From assembly GCF_024345185.1 (NCBI RefSeq), contig NZ_BROB01000005.1, positions 48,943 to 112,942 of the forward strand: a stretch of 64,000 bases of DNA, in the 5' to 3' direction. A program made the translations under genes and the position numbers. Source of the DNA: Levilactobacillus humaensis. GTDB lineage: Bacteria > Bacillota > Bacilli > Lactobacillales > Lactobacillaceae. Below are positions 44,972 to 54,270 of the stretch, piece by piece. Numbering within the stretch: position 1 is the first letter of the stretch; the number at the start of each line of letters is the position of its first letter. Under the pieces are notes generated by a model. The model was not told where the DNA came from and made no database searches. It worked only from the letters and a program-made list of their open reading frames with translations.

Positions 44972-45349
44972 GTTCATCAACTCCCCCAAGTTGTTGAAAG
45001 TTTAAGTATCCCTAAAAAAATAATTCTCACTTAAAACTTTAACGATTGCTGATTGAAAAAGCAACTCTTTTTTTAAATAGGTGATATTCATTTTGGAAAA
45101 GTTAGTTGTCCAAAACCAAATGGCTGATATAACGGCGTTGGTTATTAAATTTTGCGAACTTTTAATCTAAAATTCAGTGTCAAAATGTGAAGGCCGAAAC
45201 GTCAGGACATCACGATGAAAGCGCTATATCTTAATATTATTTTATTAATATCTGGACAAACAAATGTTATGTTACCCTAAAATTCTATTTGATTTACCTG
45301 AACATTAAGGTACAATGATCTGTGTAGGAGATAGAAGGGGGTTTTAGTT
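44972..45349. promoter_or_regulatory. mntR-like/mntH divergent control region
   Basis: AT-rich 378-base gap. For mntH, TTTGAT (45288-45293) and TACAAT (45311-45316) with 17 bases between form a promoter. TACCT-N8-AGGTA at 45295-45312 is an inverted repeat inside the spacer and reaching into the -10, so it is a candidate repressor site. No gene is seen. Confidence 0.45.
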
Positions 45350-46939
45350 ATGAGCGATGAACCAAAGAAGCACAAGCTCATTGAGTACGCCAATGGGCGG
45401 TCACTCGAAGAAATCAACGGTACAGTCAAAGTACCGAAGGGTAAAGGATTCTGGAAAACATTATTTATGTATTCCGGGCCTGGCGCATTAGTCGCAGTGG
45501 GGTATATGGATCCAGGTAACTGGTCAACGTCAATTACCGGTGGTCAAAACTTCCAATACCTATTGATGTCGATTATCTTGATCTCAAGTTTGATTGCGAT
45601 GTTATTGCAATACATGGCAGCTAAACTTGGTATCGTGAGTCAGATGGACTTGGCCCAAGCTATTCGGGCCAGAACCAGCAAATCCCTCGGGATCGTCTTA
45701 TGGATCATGACGGAATTTGCCATCATGGCAACGGATATTGCCGAAGTTATTGGGGCGGCGATTGCCCTGTACCTGCTGTTCCACATTCCGTTAATCATTG
45801 CGGTATTTATTACGGTTTTAGATGTTTTGCTCTTATTGTTATTAACCAAGATTGGTTTTCGGAAGATCGAAGCCATTGTGGTTTGTTTAATTCTGGTGAT
45901 CCTGGTCGTCTTTGCCTACGAAGTGGCCTTGTCATCACCTAACTGGGGTGGCGTTTTCGGTGGCTTGATTCCAAGCATGAAGACTATCTCATCCACGCCA
46001 CAAATTGGCGGACAAACGCCACTCAGTGGGTCCTTAGGGATCATTGGGGCGACGGTTATGCCACATAACTTGTACTTACATTCCGCTATTTCACAAACGC
46101 GGGAGATTGACCACAACGACGAAGAAGACGTGGCAAGAACGGTTCGCTTCACCAGCTGGGATTCTAACATCCAACTGACGCTGGCGTTCTTCGTCAATGC
46201 CCTTCTCTTGGTCATGGGGGTTGCCGTGTTCAAGAGTGGTTCTGTCAAGGATCCTTCGTTCTTCGGGTTGTTCCAAGCCTTGTCTGATACCAGCACCATG
46301 AGTAATGGTGTCTTGGCCAGCGTTGCACGGACCGGGGTTCTCTCAACCCTGTTTGCCGTAGCCTTACTGGCCTCAGGTCAAAACTCAACGATTACGGGGA
46401 CACTGACCGGGCAAGTTATCATGGAAGGCTTCGTTCACATGCGGATGCCACTGTGGTTACGGCGCTTGGTTACCCGGTTACTTTCAGTAATTCCGGTGGT
46501 CGTCTGTGTCATGTTGACCAGTGGCAAGAGTGCCATTGATGAACATGAGGCGCTGAATGACCTGATGAATAATTCACAAGTCTTCCTGGCGTTTGCCTTA
46601 CCATTCTCGATGTTGCCGCTCTTGATGATGACGGACAGCAAGGTTGAAATGGGGAAGCGTTTCAAGAACTCGCTGTGGATTAAGGTCTTGGGATGGATCT
46701 CTGTCCTTTCTCTAACGGGTCTTAACCTGATTAATATGCCAGCTTCCGTTCAAGCCTTTTACGGGGACGGCATTACGGCCAGTCAGACCGTCATTGCGAA
46801 CAGCATTGCCTACGGTTTGGATGCCGCAATTGTAGCGCTGTTAGCTTGGACGATCTGGGAACTACATCGGGGGAGTCAACGCTTAGAAGCCCAATTGGCT
46901 GCGGATGCTAAAGGCACAACAGACAAGGAGGCCAAATAA
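45350..46939 (+). CDS. mntH: Manganese transporter MntH, NRAMP family
   Basis: 529 residues, about 12 membrane segments. TM1 carries the NRAMP metal-binding DPGNW motif (GYMDPGNWSTSITGG) and TM6 carries MPHNLYLHSA; both ligand sets are intact. It imports Mn2+ with protons, which matters for lactobacilli because manganese replaces superoxide dismutase. The stop codon overlaps the start of the next usp gene (TAATG), so the two are translationally coupled. Upstream is a promoter with a possible operator, and a divergent MntR-like gene. Confidence 0.93.
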   Translation: MSDEPKKHKLIEYANGRSLEEINGTVKVPKGKGFWKTLFMYSGPGALVAVGYMDPGNWSTSITGGQNFQYLLMSIILISSLIAMLLQYMAAKLGIVSQMDLAQAIRARTSKSLGIVLWIMTEFAIMATDIAEVIGAAIALYLLFHIPLIIAVFITVLDVLLLLLLTKIGFRKIEAIVVCLILVILVVFAYEVALSSPNWGGVFGGLIPSMKTISSTPQIGGQTPLSGSLGIIGATVMPHNLYLHSAISQTREIDHNDEEDVARTVRFTSWDSNIQLTLAFFVNALLLVMGVAVFKSGSVKDPSFFGLFQALSDTSTMSNGVLASVARTGVLSTLFAVALLASGQNSTITGTLTGQVIMEGFVHMRMPLWLRRLVTRLLSVIPVVVCVMLTSGKSAIDEHEALNDLMNNSQVFLAFALPFSMLPLLMMTDSKVEMGKRFKNSLWIKVLGWISVLSLTGLNLINMPASVQAFYGDGITASQTVIANSIAYGLDAAIVALLAWTIWELHRGSQRLEAQLAADAKGTTDKEAK

Positions 46940-47370
46940 TGGCAACGACTTTTAAACGGATTTTAGTTGGAGTTGATGATTCTGAAGATGCTCTCCTGGC
47001 CTTTGATTATGCGATCCATCAGGCCAAGCGCGATCAGGCGGAATTAGTGATTGTGTCCGTGCTGGAGAACGACGAAATGAACATTTACCAGGCACTGGAC
47101 AGTGACTACGTCCATGGCGAACGCGATGCCTTAAAGGCCCACATCAAGACCTATCAGAAGCAGGCCGAAGATGCCGGTTTGACCGCTGTTAAAGTGGTCA
47201 TTGCGGAAGGCGAACCTGGAGAAACTATCGTGAAGAACGTGATTCCTCACGTTGAACCAGACTTATTGGTTATCGGTTCAATCGCTAAGAAGGGTGTCAG
47301 CCGGCATTTTGGGAGCCAGGCGGCCTACATGGCGAAGTATGCCAAGATTTCTGTGATGGTTGTTCGTTAA
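46939..47370 (+). CDS. Universal stress protein coupled to mntH
   Basis: 143 residues, UspA fold: RILVGVDDSEDALLAFDYAI at the start and LLVIGSIAKKGVSRHFGSQAA near the end. The ATP-binding glycine pattern is changed (no G-x2-G start), so ATP binding is uncertain. ACAAGGAGG lies within the 3' end of mntH, and the start ATG overlaps the mntH stop, so synthesis follows MntH. This suggests a role tied to manganese uptake. A close relative lies at 47552. Confidence 0.88.
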   Translation: MATTFKRILVGVDDSEDALLAFDYAIHQAKRDQAELVIVSVLENDEMNIYQALDSDYVHGERDALKAHIKTYQKQAEDAGLTAVKVVIAEGEPGETIVKNVIPHVEPDLLVIGSIAKKGVSRHFGSQAAYMAKYAKISVMVVR

Positions 47371-47390
47371 AATAAAATGGATTCTATTCA

Positions 47391-47423
47391 TGAAAGGCCC
47401 TCGTTATGGCGGGGGCCTTTTGT
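47391..47423 (+). terminator. Terminator of mntH-usp operon
   Basis: AAGGCCCTCGTTATGGCGGGGGCCTTTT forms a G-C rich stem and short loop. Confidence 0.75.
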
Positions 47424-47551
47424 GCACCCCGGATAATTAGGTGCTTGACGCAACAGGACTAGAATTCGGGGCTACTAAGCGCGGATACGGTACACTGTGA
47501 CTAACTAGGGGCCAGATTACCGTTAGTGAACTAGGAGTAGGGGGAATTTTC

Positions 47552-47986
47552 ATGACAACCATATTTAAACGGATTTTGGTGGGAGTCGATGACTCGGAAG
47601 ATGCCTTGCTGGCGTTTCGTTACGCGATTCAACAGGCGAAACGAGATGATGCCGAGCTCGTGATTGTGTCGGTACTTGAGGCCGACAAGATGAATATTTA
47701 TGAGGCCTTGGATAAGGATTATATTCATGGCGAGTTCGACGAACTGGAGGAACACGTGCGCGAATACCAGAAGGCGGCAGAATCCGCCGGGGTGGTTGAC
47801 GTTCGCATGATGGTGGCAGAAGGGGAACCCGGCGAGACCATCGTGAAGGATGTTATCCCGGACGTGAAACCAGATCTCCTGATTATCGGGTCGCTGGCTA
47901 AGAAGGGCGTCAGTCGCCACTTCGGGAGTCAAGCGGCCTACATGGCAAAATATGCACCGATTTCGGTGATGGTGGTGCGACACTAA
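47552..47986 (+). CDS. Universal stress protein, paralog of the mntH-coupled one
   Basis: 144 residues, very similar over the full length to the protein at 46939 (RILVGVDDSEDALLAF, LIIGSLAKKGVSRHFGSQAAYMAKYA), so a tandem duplicate. It has its own ribosome site (GGAGTAGGGGG) and 180 bases of upstream DNA after a terminator, so it is separately expressed. The same altered glycine pattern is seen. Role unknown beyond stress family membership. Confidence 0.88.
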   Translation: MTTIFKRILVGVDDSEDALLAFRYAIQQAKRDDAELVIVSVLEADKMNIYEALDKDYIHGEFDELEEHVREYQKAAESAGVVDVRMMVAEGEPGETIVKDVIPDVKPDLLIIGSLAKKGVSRHFGSQAAYMAKYAPISVMVVRH

Positions 47987-48007
47987 TACCCAAGCGGTAT
48001 CGTAAAA

Positions 48008-48045
48008 AGTCCCACAAAGATCAGCAAGGATCTTCGTGGGAATTT
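48008..48045. terminator. Bidirectional terminator
   Basis: GTCCCACAAAGATC pairs with GGATCTTCGTGGGA, between convergent usp and guaC. Confidence 0.8.
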
Positions 48046-48059
48046 CGTTAACTTCAGTT

Positions 48060-49046
48060 TTAGTAACTGTCACCGTTCATGATGGAACTTTTCACGATGA
48101 CGTAGTCCACCGTGCGAATGTCGAGCAGGTTACGCCCACCAGCATAGGAGATGGAAGACTGCAGGTCTTCATGCATGGCATTCAAGGTGTTGGCAATGTC
48201 ACCACGGAATGGGACCAACATCTGCTTACCCTCGACATTACGGTAGGCGCCCTTTTGCTTCTCGGAAGCGGAACCCCAGTATTGTTTGAAGGTCCGGCCG
48301 TCGATAGTCAGCAGGCTACCAGGGGATTGTTCATGGCCGGCGAGCATGGAACCAATCATGACCATGCTGGCGCCGAAACGCACGGACTTGGCGATGTCGC
48401 CGTTGTAGCGAATCCCACCGTCGGCAATGATTGGCTTACGGGCAGCCTTGGCACAGAGACGCAGAGCGGCTAATTGCCAACCACCGGTACCAAAACCAGT
48501 CTTGAGCTTCGTGATGCAGGCCTTACCAGGTCCAATGCCGACCTTAGTAGCGTCCGCCCCGGCATTTTCCAATTCCCGCACGGCTTCGGGTGTCCCCACG
48601 TTACCGGCGATCAGGAAGGTCGTGGGCATGGTCGTCTTGATCTTCTTGATCATTCGGATCACGGAATCACTGTGCCCGTGGGCGATGTCGATCGTGATGT
48701 ATTCGGGAACCAGATCGGCTTCCGCCAGCTCGTCGATAAAGGCGTGTTCGTCGGGCTTAACGCCGACACTGATGGACGCAAAGAGTGATTTTTCATGCAT
48801 CCGGGCAATGAATCCGCGCCGTTCTTCCGGCTGGAAACGGTGCATCACGTAGAAGTAGTCGTTTTGCGCGAGCCAAACGGCTAACGGTTCGTTAATGACC
48901 GTCTCCATATTGGCAGGCACGACCGGAATCTTGAACCGATGGGGGCCAAATTCAATACTGGTATCGGCCTCGGAACGGCTATCGATGACACATTTGTTGG
49001 GAACGAGTTGAATATCTTCGTAGTCAAATACTTCGGTTGGGTGCAT
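48060..49046 (-). CDS. guaC: GMP reductase
   Basis: 328 residues from ATG 49046, eight bases after AAGGAG. It is an IMPDH/GMPR-type TIM barrel without the CBS domains of IMP dehydrogenase. The catalytic loop is [17 protein letters not shown] with the active-site Cys. The N-terminal [24 protein letters not shown] fits the bacterial GuaC2 type. It turns GMP into IMP with NADPH, which feeds adenine nucleotide synthesis by purA and purB next to it. It lies 21 bases after purA in the same direction, so purA-guaC is an operon. Confidence 0.93.
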   Translation of the reverse strand: MHPTEVFDYEDIQLVPNKCVIDSRSEADTSIEFGPHRFKIPVVPANMETVINEPLAVWLAQNDYFYVMHRFQPEERRGFIARMHEKSLFASISVGVKPDEHAFIDELAEADLVPEYITIDIAHGHSDSVIRMIKKIKTTMPTTFLIAGNVGTPEAVRELENAGADATKVGIGPGKACITKLKTGFGTGGWQLAALRLCAKAARKPIIADGGIRYNGDIAKSVRFGASMVMIGSMLAGHEQSPGSLLTIDGRTFKQYWGSASEKQKGAYRNVEGKQMLVPFRGDIANTLNAMHEDLQSSISYAGGRNLLDIRTVDYVIVKSSIMNGDSY

Positions 49047-49067
49047 GGCAATCACTCCTTGATAAGG

Positions 49068-50354
49068 TTAGGCGTTCCAAATGGGTTGGAGCACGTTGGT
49101 TTGTTCACGGTCGGGACCGACAGACAGGGTCGCAATGTCGACGCCGACGAGTTCGGCCAGGCGCTTCACGTAGTTCTGCGCGTTGGCTGGGAGTTCTTCG
49201 ATAGACTTGCAGTGGGTAATGTCCTCAGTCCAGCCTGGGAGTTCTTCATAAACGGGTTCGCAGGCGGCTAAGGCGGTCAGGCTAGCGGGATAGTGGTAAA
49301 TGGTTTCCCCATTTAAGCTGTAAGCCTTGCAGATCTTGACGGTCTTGAGACCGGTCAGGACGTCGAGACAGTTGAGGGACAGGGTCGTCAGTCCGGAGAC
49401 GCGCTTGGCGTGACGGAGAACCACACTGTCGAACCAACCGATTCGGCGAGGACGCTTCGTAACCGTTCCGTATTCATGACCAGTTTCTCGAATGGTGTCA
49501 CCGATCTCATCGAATAATTCGGTTGGGAATGGGCCGTCACCAACTCGAGATGTGTAGGCCTTGCAGACGCCGACGACGTGGTCAATCTTGGTTGGACCGA
49601 CACCGGCACCGATGGTTACCCCACCGGCAACGGGGTTTGAGGACGTGACGAAGGGGTAAGTCCCGTGGTCGATATCCAGCATGACCCCTTGGGCCCCTTC
49701 AAACAGGACATTCTTACCAGCGTCGATGGCATCGTTGATGACCACGGACGTGTCGGTTACGTGACCCTTGATTTGTTGACCCAAGGCGTAGTACTCGTCA
49801 AAGACGTCGTCAAAATCGAGTGGTGCGACGTCATAGAGTTTTGTTAACACGTTATTCTTTTCAATTAAGTTTTGACGTAATTTGTCGGCGAAAATGTCGT
49901 GATCCAGCAGATCCGCAATCCGAATCCCAATTCGTTCGGCCTTGTCCATATAAGCCGGGCCGATTCCCTTGTTGGTGGTCCCAATCTTATTTTCCTTGGC
50001 TTTTTCTTGGGCCTGGTCTAACAGGATGTGGTAAGGCAGAATCACGTGAGCCCGATCGGAAATCCGAAGATTATCGGTCGAGACGCCATTTTCGTGGAGG
50101 TAAGTCAGTTCTTCAATCAGTGACTTGGGATTGACGACAACGCCGTTACCGATGACACTCAATTTATCCGCGTAGAAGATCCCCGAAGGAATCAAGCGTA
50201 ACTTGAAGGTCTGACCATTAAAGACGATGGTATGACCGGCGTTATCACCACCCTGGTAGCGGGCAATGACATCAGCCTTCTCACTCAGAAAATCCGTGAT
50301 CTTTCCTTTACCTTCATCGCCCCATTGACTACCAACTACTACTGTTGATGACAT
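49068..50354 (-). CDS. purA: Adenylosuccinate synthetase
   Basis: 428 residues. It begins with the GTP-binding [12 protein letters not shown] and has the conserved [46 protein letters not shown] and [21 protein letters not shown] segments. It joins IMP and aspartate with GTP to form adenylosuccinate, the first step to AMP. It is transcribed away from purB, which does the next step, and is followed by guaC. Two PurBox-like sites lie in the shared upstream region. Confidence 0.95.
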   Translation of the reverse strand: MSSTVVVGSQWGDEGKGKITDFLSEKADVIARYQGGDNAGHTIVFNGQTFKLRLIPSGIFYADKLSVIGNGVVVNPKSLIEELTYLHENGVSTDNLRISDRAHVILPYHILLDQAQEKAKENKIGTTNKGIGPAYMDKAERIGIRIADLLDHDIFADKLRQNLIEKNNVLTKLYDVAPLDFDDVFDEYYALGQQIKGHVTDTSVVINDAIDAGKNVLFEGAQGVMLDIDHGTYPFVTSSNPVAGGVTIGAGVGPTKIDHVVGVCKAYTSRVGDGPFPTELFDEIGDTIRETGHEYGTVTKRPRRIGWFDSVVLRHAKRVSGLTTLSLNCLDVLTGLKTVKICKAYSLNGETIYHYPASLTALAACEPVYEELPGWTEDITHCKSIEELPANAQNYVKRLAELVGVDIATLSVGPDREQTNVLQPIWNA

Positions 50355-50410
50355 AACAACACCTCATCGCTTTATTTTACTGAGCCGAACGCCCAGCAAG
50401 ATTCAGTGTA

Positions 50411-50450
50411 CCAAGTTCGGTTTTAAAAAGCAAGCGAAACACGAACTATT
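50411..50450. promoter_or_regulatory. Paired PurBox-like sites between purA and purB
   Basis: AAAACCGAACTTGG on the minus strand (50411-50424) matches the PurR PurBox (AWWWCCGAACWWT-like). An opposite near match, GAAACACGAACTATT, lies at 50436-50450. Paired, facing sites are typical of Bacillus-type PurR control. Confidence 0.6.
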
Positions 50451-50629
50451 TTTAAATAAATGGCAATAAAAGTTCTGAATATTCAGTCAGGAAACGAATT
50501 ATCCCCTTAAATAATGGTCAAAAGGTGGCTAAATTGGGACAAAATATGATATGATAGCTAGCGGAGTAATACGCTGATTATAAAATAAATGTTCGTCTTT
50601 TAATTCTTTTCTAATATAGGAGGAAACGC

Positions 50630-51925
50630 ATGTTAGAACGTTATACCCGTCCGGAAATGGGCCAAATTTGGTCATTAGAGAATCAATATCAATCCTGGTT
50701 GGCTGTCGAGGTCGCCATTGATGAGGCTTGGGCTCAGGTCGGCGAGGTGCCAGTCGCCGATGCCCAGAGGATTCGGGAACACGCGACGTTTGATGTCGAT
50801 CGGATCGCTGAAATTGAAGCCGTTACCCACCATGATATGGTCGCCTTCACCCGCAACGTCTCCGAATCCCTTGGGGATGAACGCAAATGGATTCACTTTG
50901 GGGTCACGAGTACCGACGTCGTGGATACGGCACAGGGCGTACGGCTAAAGCAGGCCAATGTGCAAATTCGGCAGAGCCTGACGACACTGATTGAAACGCT
51001 TGGCAATATGGCGCGCCAATATAAGGAGACGGTCATGATTGGCCGGACCCATGGCGTTCAAGCCGAACCGACAACGTTTGGTTTGAAGATTGCCCGTTTC
51101 TACGCGGAGATGCAGCGTAACCTGGATCGGTTTGACCGAGTGGCTGCCGGTGTTGAGACTGGCAAGATTAGCGGGGCCGTCGGAACGTTTGCCAACGTCC
51201 CACCCGAAGTCGAAGCCTATGTCTGTGACCAATTAGGGCTGACACCGCAGCCGATTGCCAGTCAGGTGCTCCCACGGGACCTTCATGCTGATTATGTAGC
51301 GACCTTGGCCTTGATTGGCACGAGTGTGGAGAATATTGCGACGGAGATTCGCGGCCTACAACGTTCGGAGATTCATGAAGTTGAGGAACATTTCAACCCC
51401 GGCCAAAAGGGATCGTCGGCGATGCCACACAAGCGGAACCCGATCGGTTCTGAAAATGTGACTGGTCTGGCACGAGTTCTGCGAGGAACCATGGTGACGG
51501 CCTATGAAGACGTCAGCCTCTGGCATGAACGGGACATCTCACATTCCTCCGCCGAACGGATGATTTTACCGGAAAGTACCACGTTACTGGACTACATGTT
51601 GCACCGGATCAACCGGATCTTGACCAACCTGGACGTTTTCCCAGAGACCATGCTGGCCAACATGAACCGGACCTATGGCCTGATTTACAGCCAACGACTC
51701 CTATTGAAGCTGATTGAATCTGGGTTGAGTCGTGAGGATGCCTATGACCTGGTTCAGCCGTTGACGGCTCAGGCTTGGGACCAACAGATTCAGTTCCGAC
51801 CACTGGTCGAGGCCAACGCGGACATTACCGCTCGGCTGACGTCGGACCAGATCGCCGATGCCTTTGACTACCATTATCACTTACGGCGAATCGATTTGAT
51901 TTTTAAACGACTGGGCTTAGACTAA
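50630..51925 (+). CDS. purB: Adenylosuccinate lyase
   Basis: 431 residues of the fumarase/aspartase superfamily. The signature SSAMPHKRNPIGSENVTG (catalytic loop) is near residue 263, and GRTHGVQAEPTTFG carries the catalytic His region. It splits adenylosuccinate to AMP and fumarate and also acts on SAICAR in purine synthesis. AGGAGG lies seven bases before the ATG. It is divergent from purA across a region with PurBox-like sites and ends in a perfect terminator. Confidence 0.95.
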   Translation: MLERYTRPEMGQIWSLENQYQSWLAVEVAIDEAWAQVGEVPVADAQRIREHATFDVDRIAEIEAVTHHDMVAFTRNVSESLGDERKWIHFGVTSTDVVDTAQGVRLKQANVQIRQSLTTLIETLGNMARQYKETVMIGRTHGVQAEPTTFGLKIARFYAEMQRNLDRFDRVAAGVETGKISGAVGTFANVPPEVEAYVCDQLGLTPQPIASQVLPRDLHADYVATLALIGTSVENIATEIRGLQRSEIHEVEEHFNPGQKGSSAMPHKRNPIGSENVTGLARVLRGTMVTAYEDVSLWHERDISHSSAERMILPESTTLLDYMLHRINRILTNLDVFPETMLANMNRTYGLIYSQRLLLKLIESGLSREDAYDLVQPLTAQAWDQQIQFRPLVEANADITARLTSDQIADAFDYHYHLRRIDLIFKRLGLD

Positions 51926-51947
51926 CAGCCAGTTTATGAAGACAAAG

Positions 51948-51985
51948 ATAGAGACCAGGACAATTGTCCTGGTCTCTATCTTTTA
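51948..51985. terminator. Terminator after purB
   Basis: A 34-bp perfect palindrome (51948-51981), GATAGAGACCAGGACAA and its complement, then TTTTAT. Confidence 0.9.
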
Positions 51986-52019
51986 TCTCTGAATTTATAT
52001 TATTTTCCCCCGCTTATTT

Positions 52020-52853
52020 CTAAGCTTTGTATGGTTGAACCGTGACTTTCTTCTGACCTGAAAGCAAATGGAAGATGTAAACAATTTTGCCGTTCTTTTT
52101 AACGACTTGACCGCGTTTCATTTTCTTCGTGTAGTAGCCAGCTCTGGCCCAGGTCTTCTTGGCCTTAGGAGCCTTGATCGTGGCCTTAAAAGTTCCCTGT
52201 TGACTCAGACGGACGAACTTGTAGCCCTTGTAGGTGGTGATCCGGGCCCATTTGGCGTGAGACTTTTTAGCGTTGGCCCGATTGTGGACGGCGACGGTTC
52301 CCATGACCGTTACGGCCTGATTAGACTTGGTTTTCGTCGAGGTCAGCTTAGAAACTTTGTAAGCATAGGCGGCCTGCTTTACTTTGAAATTTCTAACGGC
52401 TTGATTGACCTCGGGAGCGACAGCGGCCGAGACCTGCGCCGCTGTGGCGGTATTCTTCAAGGCTGCTTTGGCTTTCGACCGGTCGATAGCGTTTGAACCG
52501 TTGACGTAGTCGTTGCGAATAATTTTAAATTTTACGCCAGTGTAGTGCTTGATGGTGGCCATCATAGCGATCAGGGCTGCTCGTGGCGATTTGGTCTTGG
52601 CATAGGTATTGTTGTAGGCAACGTCCGCCTTCACAATAATCGCTTTGGCAATCTTGTTACTGAAGGTGGCATACAACCAGGACTCCATGCCGACTTCAAC
52701 ATCAGCATTGGCCCAGTATTTGATTTTGACGGTCACGACCTTGGCAGATGCCTGTGCCGTGACGGGGTGGTTAATAGCGGGGATGGCTGGTGCGATGATA
52801 CCCAATCCCAGGATGGCGGTTAGGGTGAGAATGGTTGATTTTAATTTATTCAT
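52020..52853 (-). CDS. Secreted basic protein, unknown
   Basis: 277 residues from ATG 52853 with AGAGG upstream; an in-frame start at 52895 lies before the ribosome site. The signal peptide (about 1-35) ends in AQASA. The mature protein is rich in Lys, Ala and Thr (KVKQAAYAYKVSKLTSTKTK), with a C-terminal beta-rich part containing YKGYKFVRLSQQGTFKATIKAPKAKKTW and a repeated KKMKRGQVVKKNGK. It looks like a lactobacillar cell-surface protein held by charge rather than by an anchor, similar in style to SLAP-like domains. No enzymatic motif. Family not recognised with certainty. Confidence 0.65.
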   Translation of the reverse strand: MNKLKSTILTLTAILGLGIIAPAIPAINHPVTAQASAKVVTVKIKYWANADVEVGMESWLYATFSNKIAKAIIVKADVAYNNTYAKTKSPRAALIAMMATIKHYTGVKFKIIRNDYVNGSNAIDRSKAKAALKNTATAAQVSAAVAPEVNQAVRNFKVKQAAYAYKVSKLTSTKTKSNQAVTVMGTVAVHNRANAKKSHAKWARITTYKGYKFVRLSQQGTFKATIKAPKAKKTWARAGYYTKKMKRGQVVKKNGKIVYIFHLLSGQKKVTVQPYKA

Positions 52854-52958
52854 AGAAGTGCCTCTTATCTCGGCTTGTCCAACACAGATGGCCATTAATT
52901 AGTTTCGTCTAATAACGATTTACTCGACTGATAAGTTAAGTATACCACCTGCGAACGC

Positions 52959-53105
52959 AAAAAACGTCGCACACTCCGGGGAGGAGCATGCGGCGTTTTT
53001 TATTGAGGAGTGAGGTCACTTAGGGGGAGTGACACTCAGTTAGAGGAGTGGTTAGGCTTGAGGGAACCTAACCAATGATCAGATTCTCTTTGGGGGAGAG
53101 AATCT
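52959..53105 (-). ncRNA. Candidate small RNA with four C-rich-loop hairpins
   Basis: On the minus strand four hairpins follow one another. Stems are AGATTCTCT/AGAGAATCT (53081-53105), TGGTTAGG/CCTAACCA (53049-53074), GTCACT/AGTGAC (53015-53033), and a final GC-rich stem (52965-52995) with a run of six T after it, a good terminator. Each loop on this strand is C-rich: CCCCCAA, CCCTC, CCCCCTA and TCCCC. Firmicute trans-acting small RNAs with such loops pair with Shine-Dalgarno sequences. I see no long open frame. The promoter is uncertain; a TATAGT at 53166-53171 (minus) has a weak -35. Confidence 0.45.
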
Positions 53106-53237
53106 AAAAGGGATTGGATATAGAATTTGACTAGTAACAGTTATTGGCTAATTACTATGATGATAACTATACCCGGACTTTGTGACGAGAAAAGGGGGCA
53201 GACTGTGATGACTTTTTGATCATTTGTTAAAGGAAGT
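53106..53237. other. Intergenic stretch before the hydrolase gene end
   Basis: AT-rich. It may hold the promoter of the candidate small RNA. No other feature seen. Confidence 0.3.
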
Positions 53238-54197
53238 CTAAACCTGTGAATTTTCTTCGATGGGGTTGTCAAAGTAGGTCTTTAAGAACTCCGTCACATG
53301 GGCCCGGTAACGGTCTGGATTGATCCAGAAGCTCTCGGCATGCGAGGCATTGCGGACGATCCAGAGTTGCTTGGGCGCATGGGTGGCAGCGTAATTCTCA
53401 TAGGCCATCCCCACCGGCACATAGACGTCCTGTTCCCCGTGAATGAAGAGAATGGGACGCTTGTTTTTCTTTAATTGATCGGTGGCCGTGACGTCACCCA
53501 AGTAGTAGCCGAGGCGGCGCTTGGAAATGGTGCTGACCAGCGGCTCGATCGGATATTTTGGTAGATGAAATTGGCGCTTGAGGAGATAGGTCAGTTCCGC
53601 TTCGATACTGGAATAACCACAGTCGGCGATGATCGCCTTGACCTGAGCAGGTAGCGTTTCGCCGGAGAGCATCTCCATCGTGGCCCCACCCATGCTGACA
53701 CCGAAGAGGAGAATTTTGACGTTAGCGTCGGCCCGATCGATGACTTGTTGGATCCATTGGAGATAATCCAAGCGGTCAAGCCAGCCGAAGCTGATGTACT
53801 TGCCGGCACTTTCCCCGTGACCACGGTCATCGGGCAGGAGAACATTAAAGCCTAATTGGTGATACATCTGAGCGAAGTTCGCCATGGTTTCCCCATTTCC
53901 CTTGTATCCGTGGGAGATGATAACCGTCTTGTGACTCGGTGTTTCCGCCGGGATATATTCGGCCACCATTCTATTTTTAGGGTCGTGTTCGTGGAGATAC
54001 CACTTTTCCTTTTTAACCTGCTTAAACCAGTCGACGTAGGCATAGTAGGCATCCGCGTATTTTTGCTTATCAGCCGAGGTTTCGGGAACGTAGTTGACCC
54101 GCTTGAAGGCAAAGTTAAACAGGCGTTCACTGGCAATTAAAGAGGTTGCGGCCAATCCGGCAAGGGGCAGTGCCCAAGTCAATGTTTTCTTTTTCAT
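53238..54197 (-). CDS. Membrane-anchored alpha/beta hydrolase
   Basis: 319 residues. The first ~25 residues (KKKTLTWALPLAGLAATSLI) form an uncleaved signal anchor. The hydrolase core has HGYKGNGETMANF (oxyanion region), DDRGHGESAGKYISFG, the nucleophile elbow FGVSMGGATMEML (Ser), a late Asp in LFIHGEQDVYVP and His in NASHAESF, so the triad is complete. Members of this family are often called cinnamoyl esterase- or prolyl oligopeptidase-like hydrolases of lactobacilli; the substrate is unknown. GAAAGGACC-type ribosome site upstream. Alone in its direction between the sRNA region and the phosphatase gene. Confidence 0.85.
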   Translation of the reverse strand: MKKKTLTWALPLAGLAATSLIASERLFNFAFKRVNYVPETSADKQKYADAYYAYVDWFKQVKKEKWYLHEHDPKNRMVAEYIPAETPSHKTVIISHGYKGNGETMANFAQMYHQLGFNVLLPDDRGHGESAGKYISFGWLDRLDYLQWIQQVIDRADANVKILLFGVSMGGATMEMLSGETLPAQVKAIIADCGYSSIEAELTYLLKRQFHLPKYPIEPLVSTISKRRLGYYLGDVTATDQLKKNKRPILFIHGEQDVYVPVGMAYENYAATHAPKQLWIVRNASHAESFWINPDRYRAHVTEFLKTYFDNPIEENSQV

Positions 54198-54270
54198 CTA
54201 ATCAGGTCCTTTCTGGCGAGGGGGTTAAAAAACCAGACTACCCGTAAACTGCGGTTAGCCTGGCGCTCGT

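Noticed and set aside
50530..50560. TTGGGA and TATGAT as purB promoter
   Set aside because: The distance between the boxes is only about 10 bases, too short for a normal promoter.
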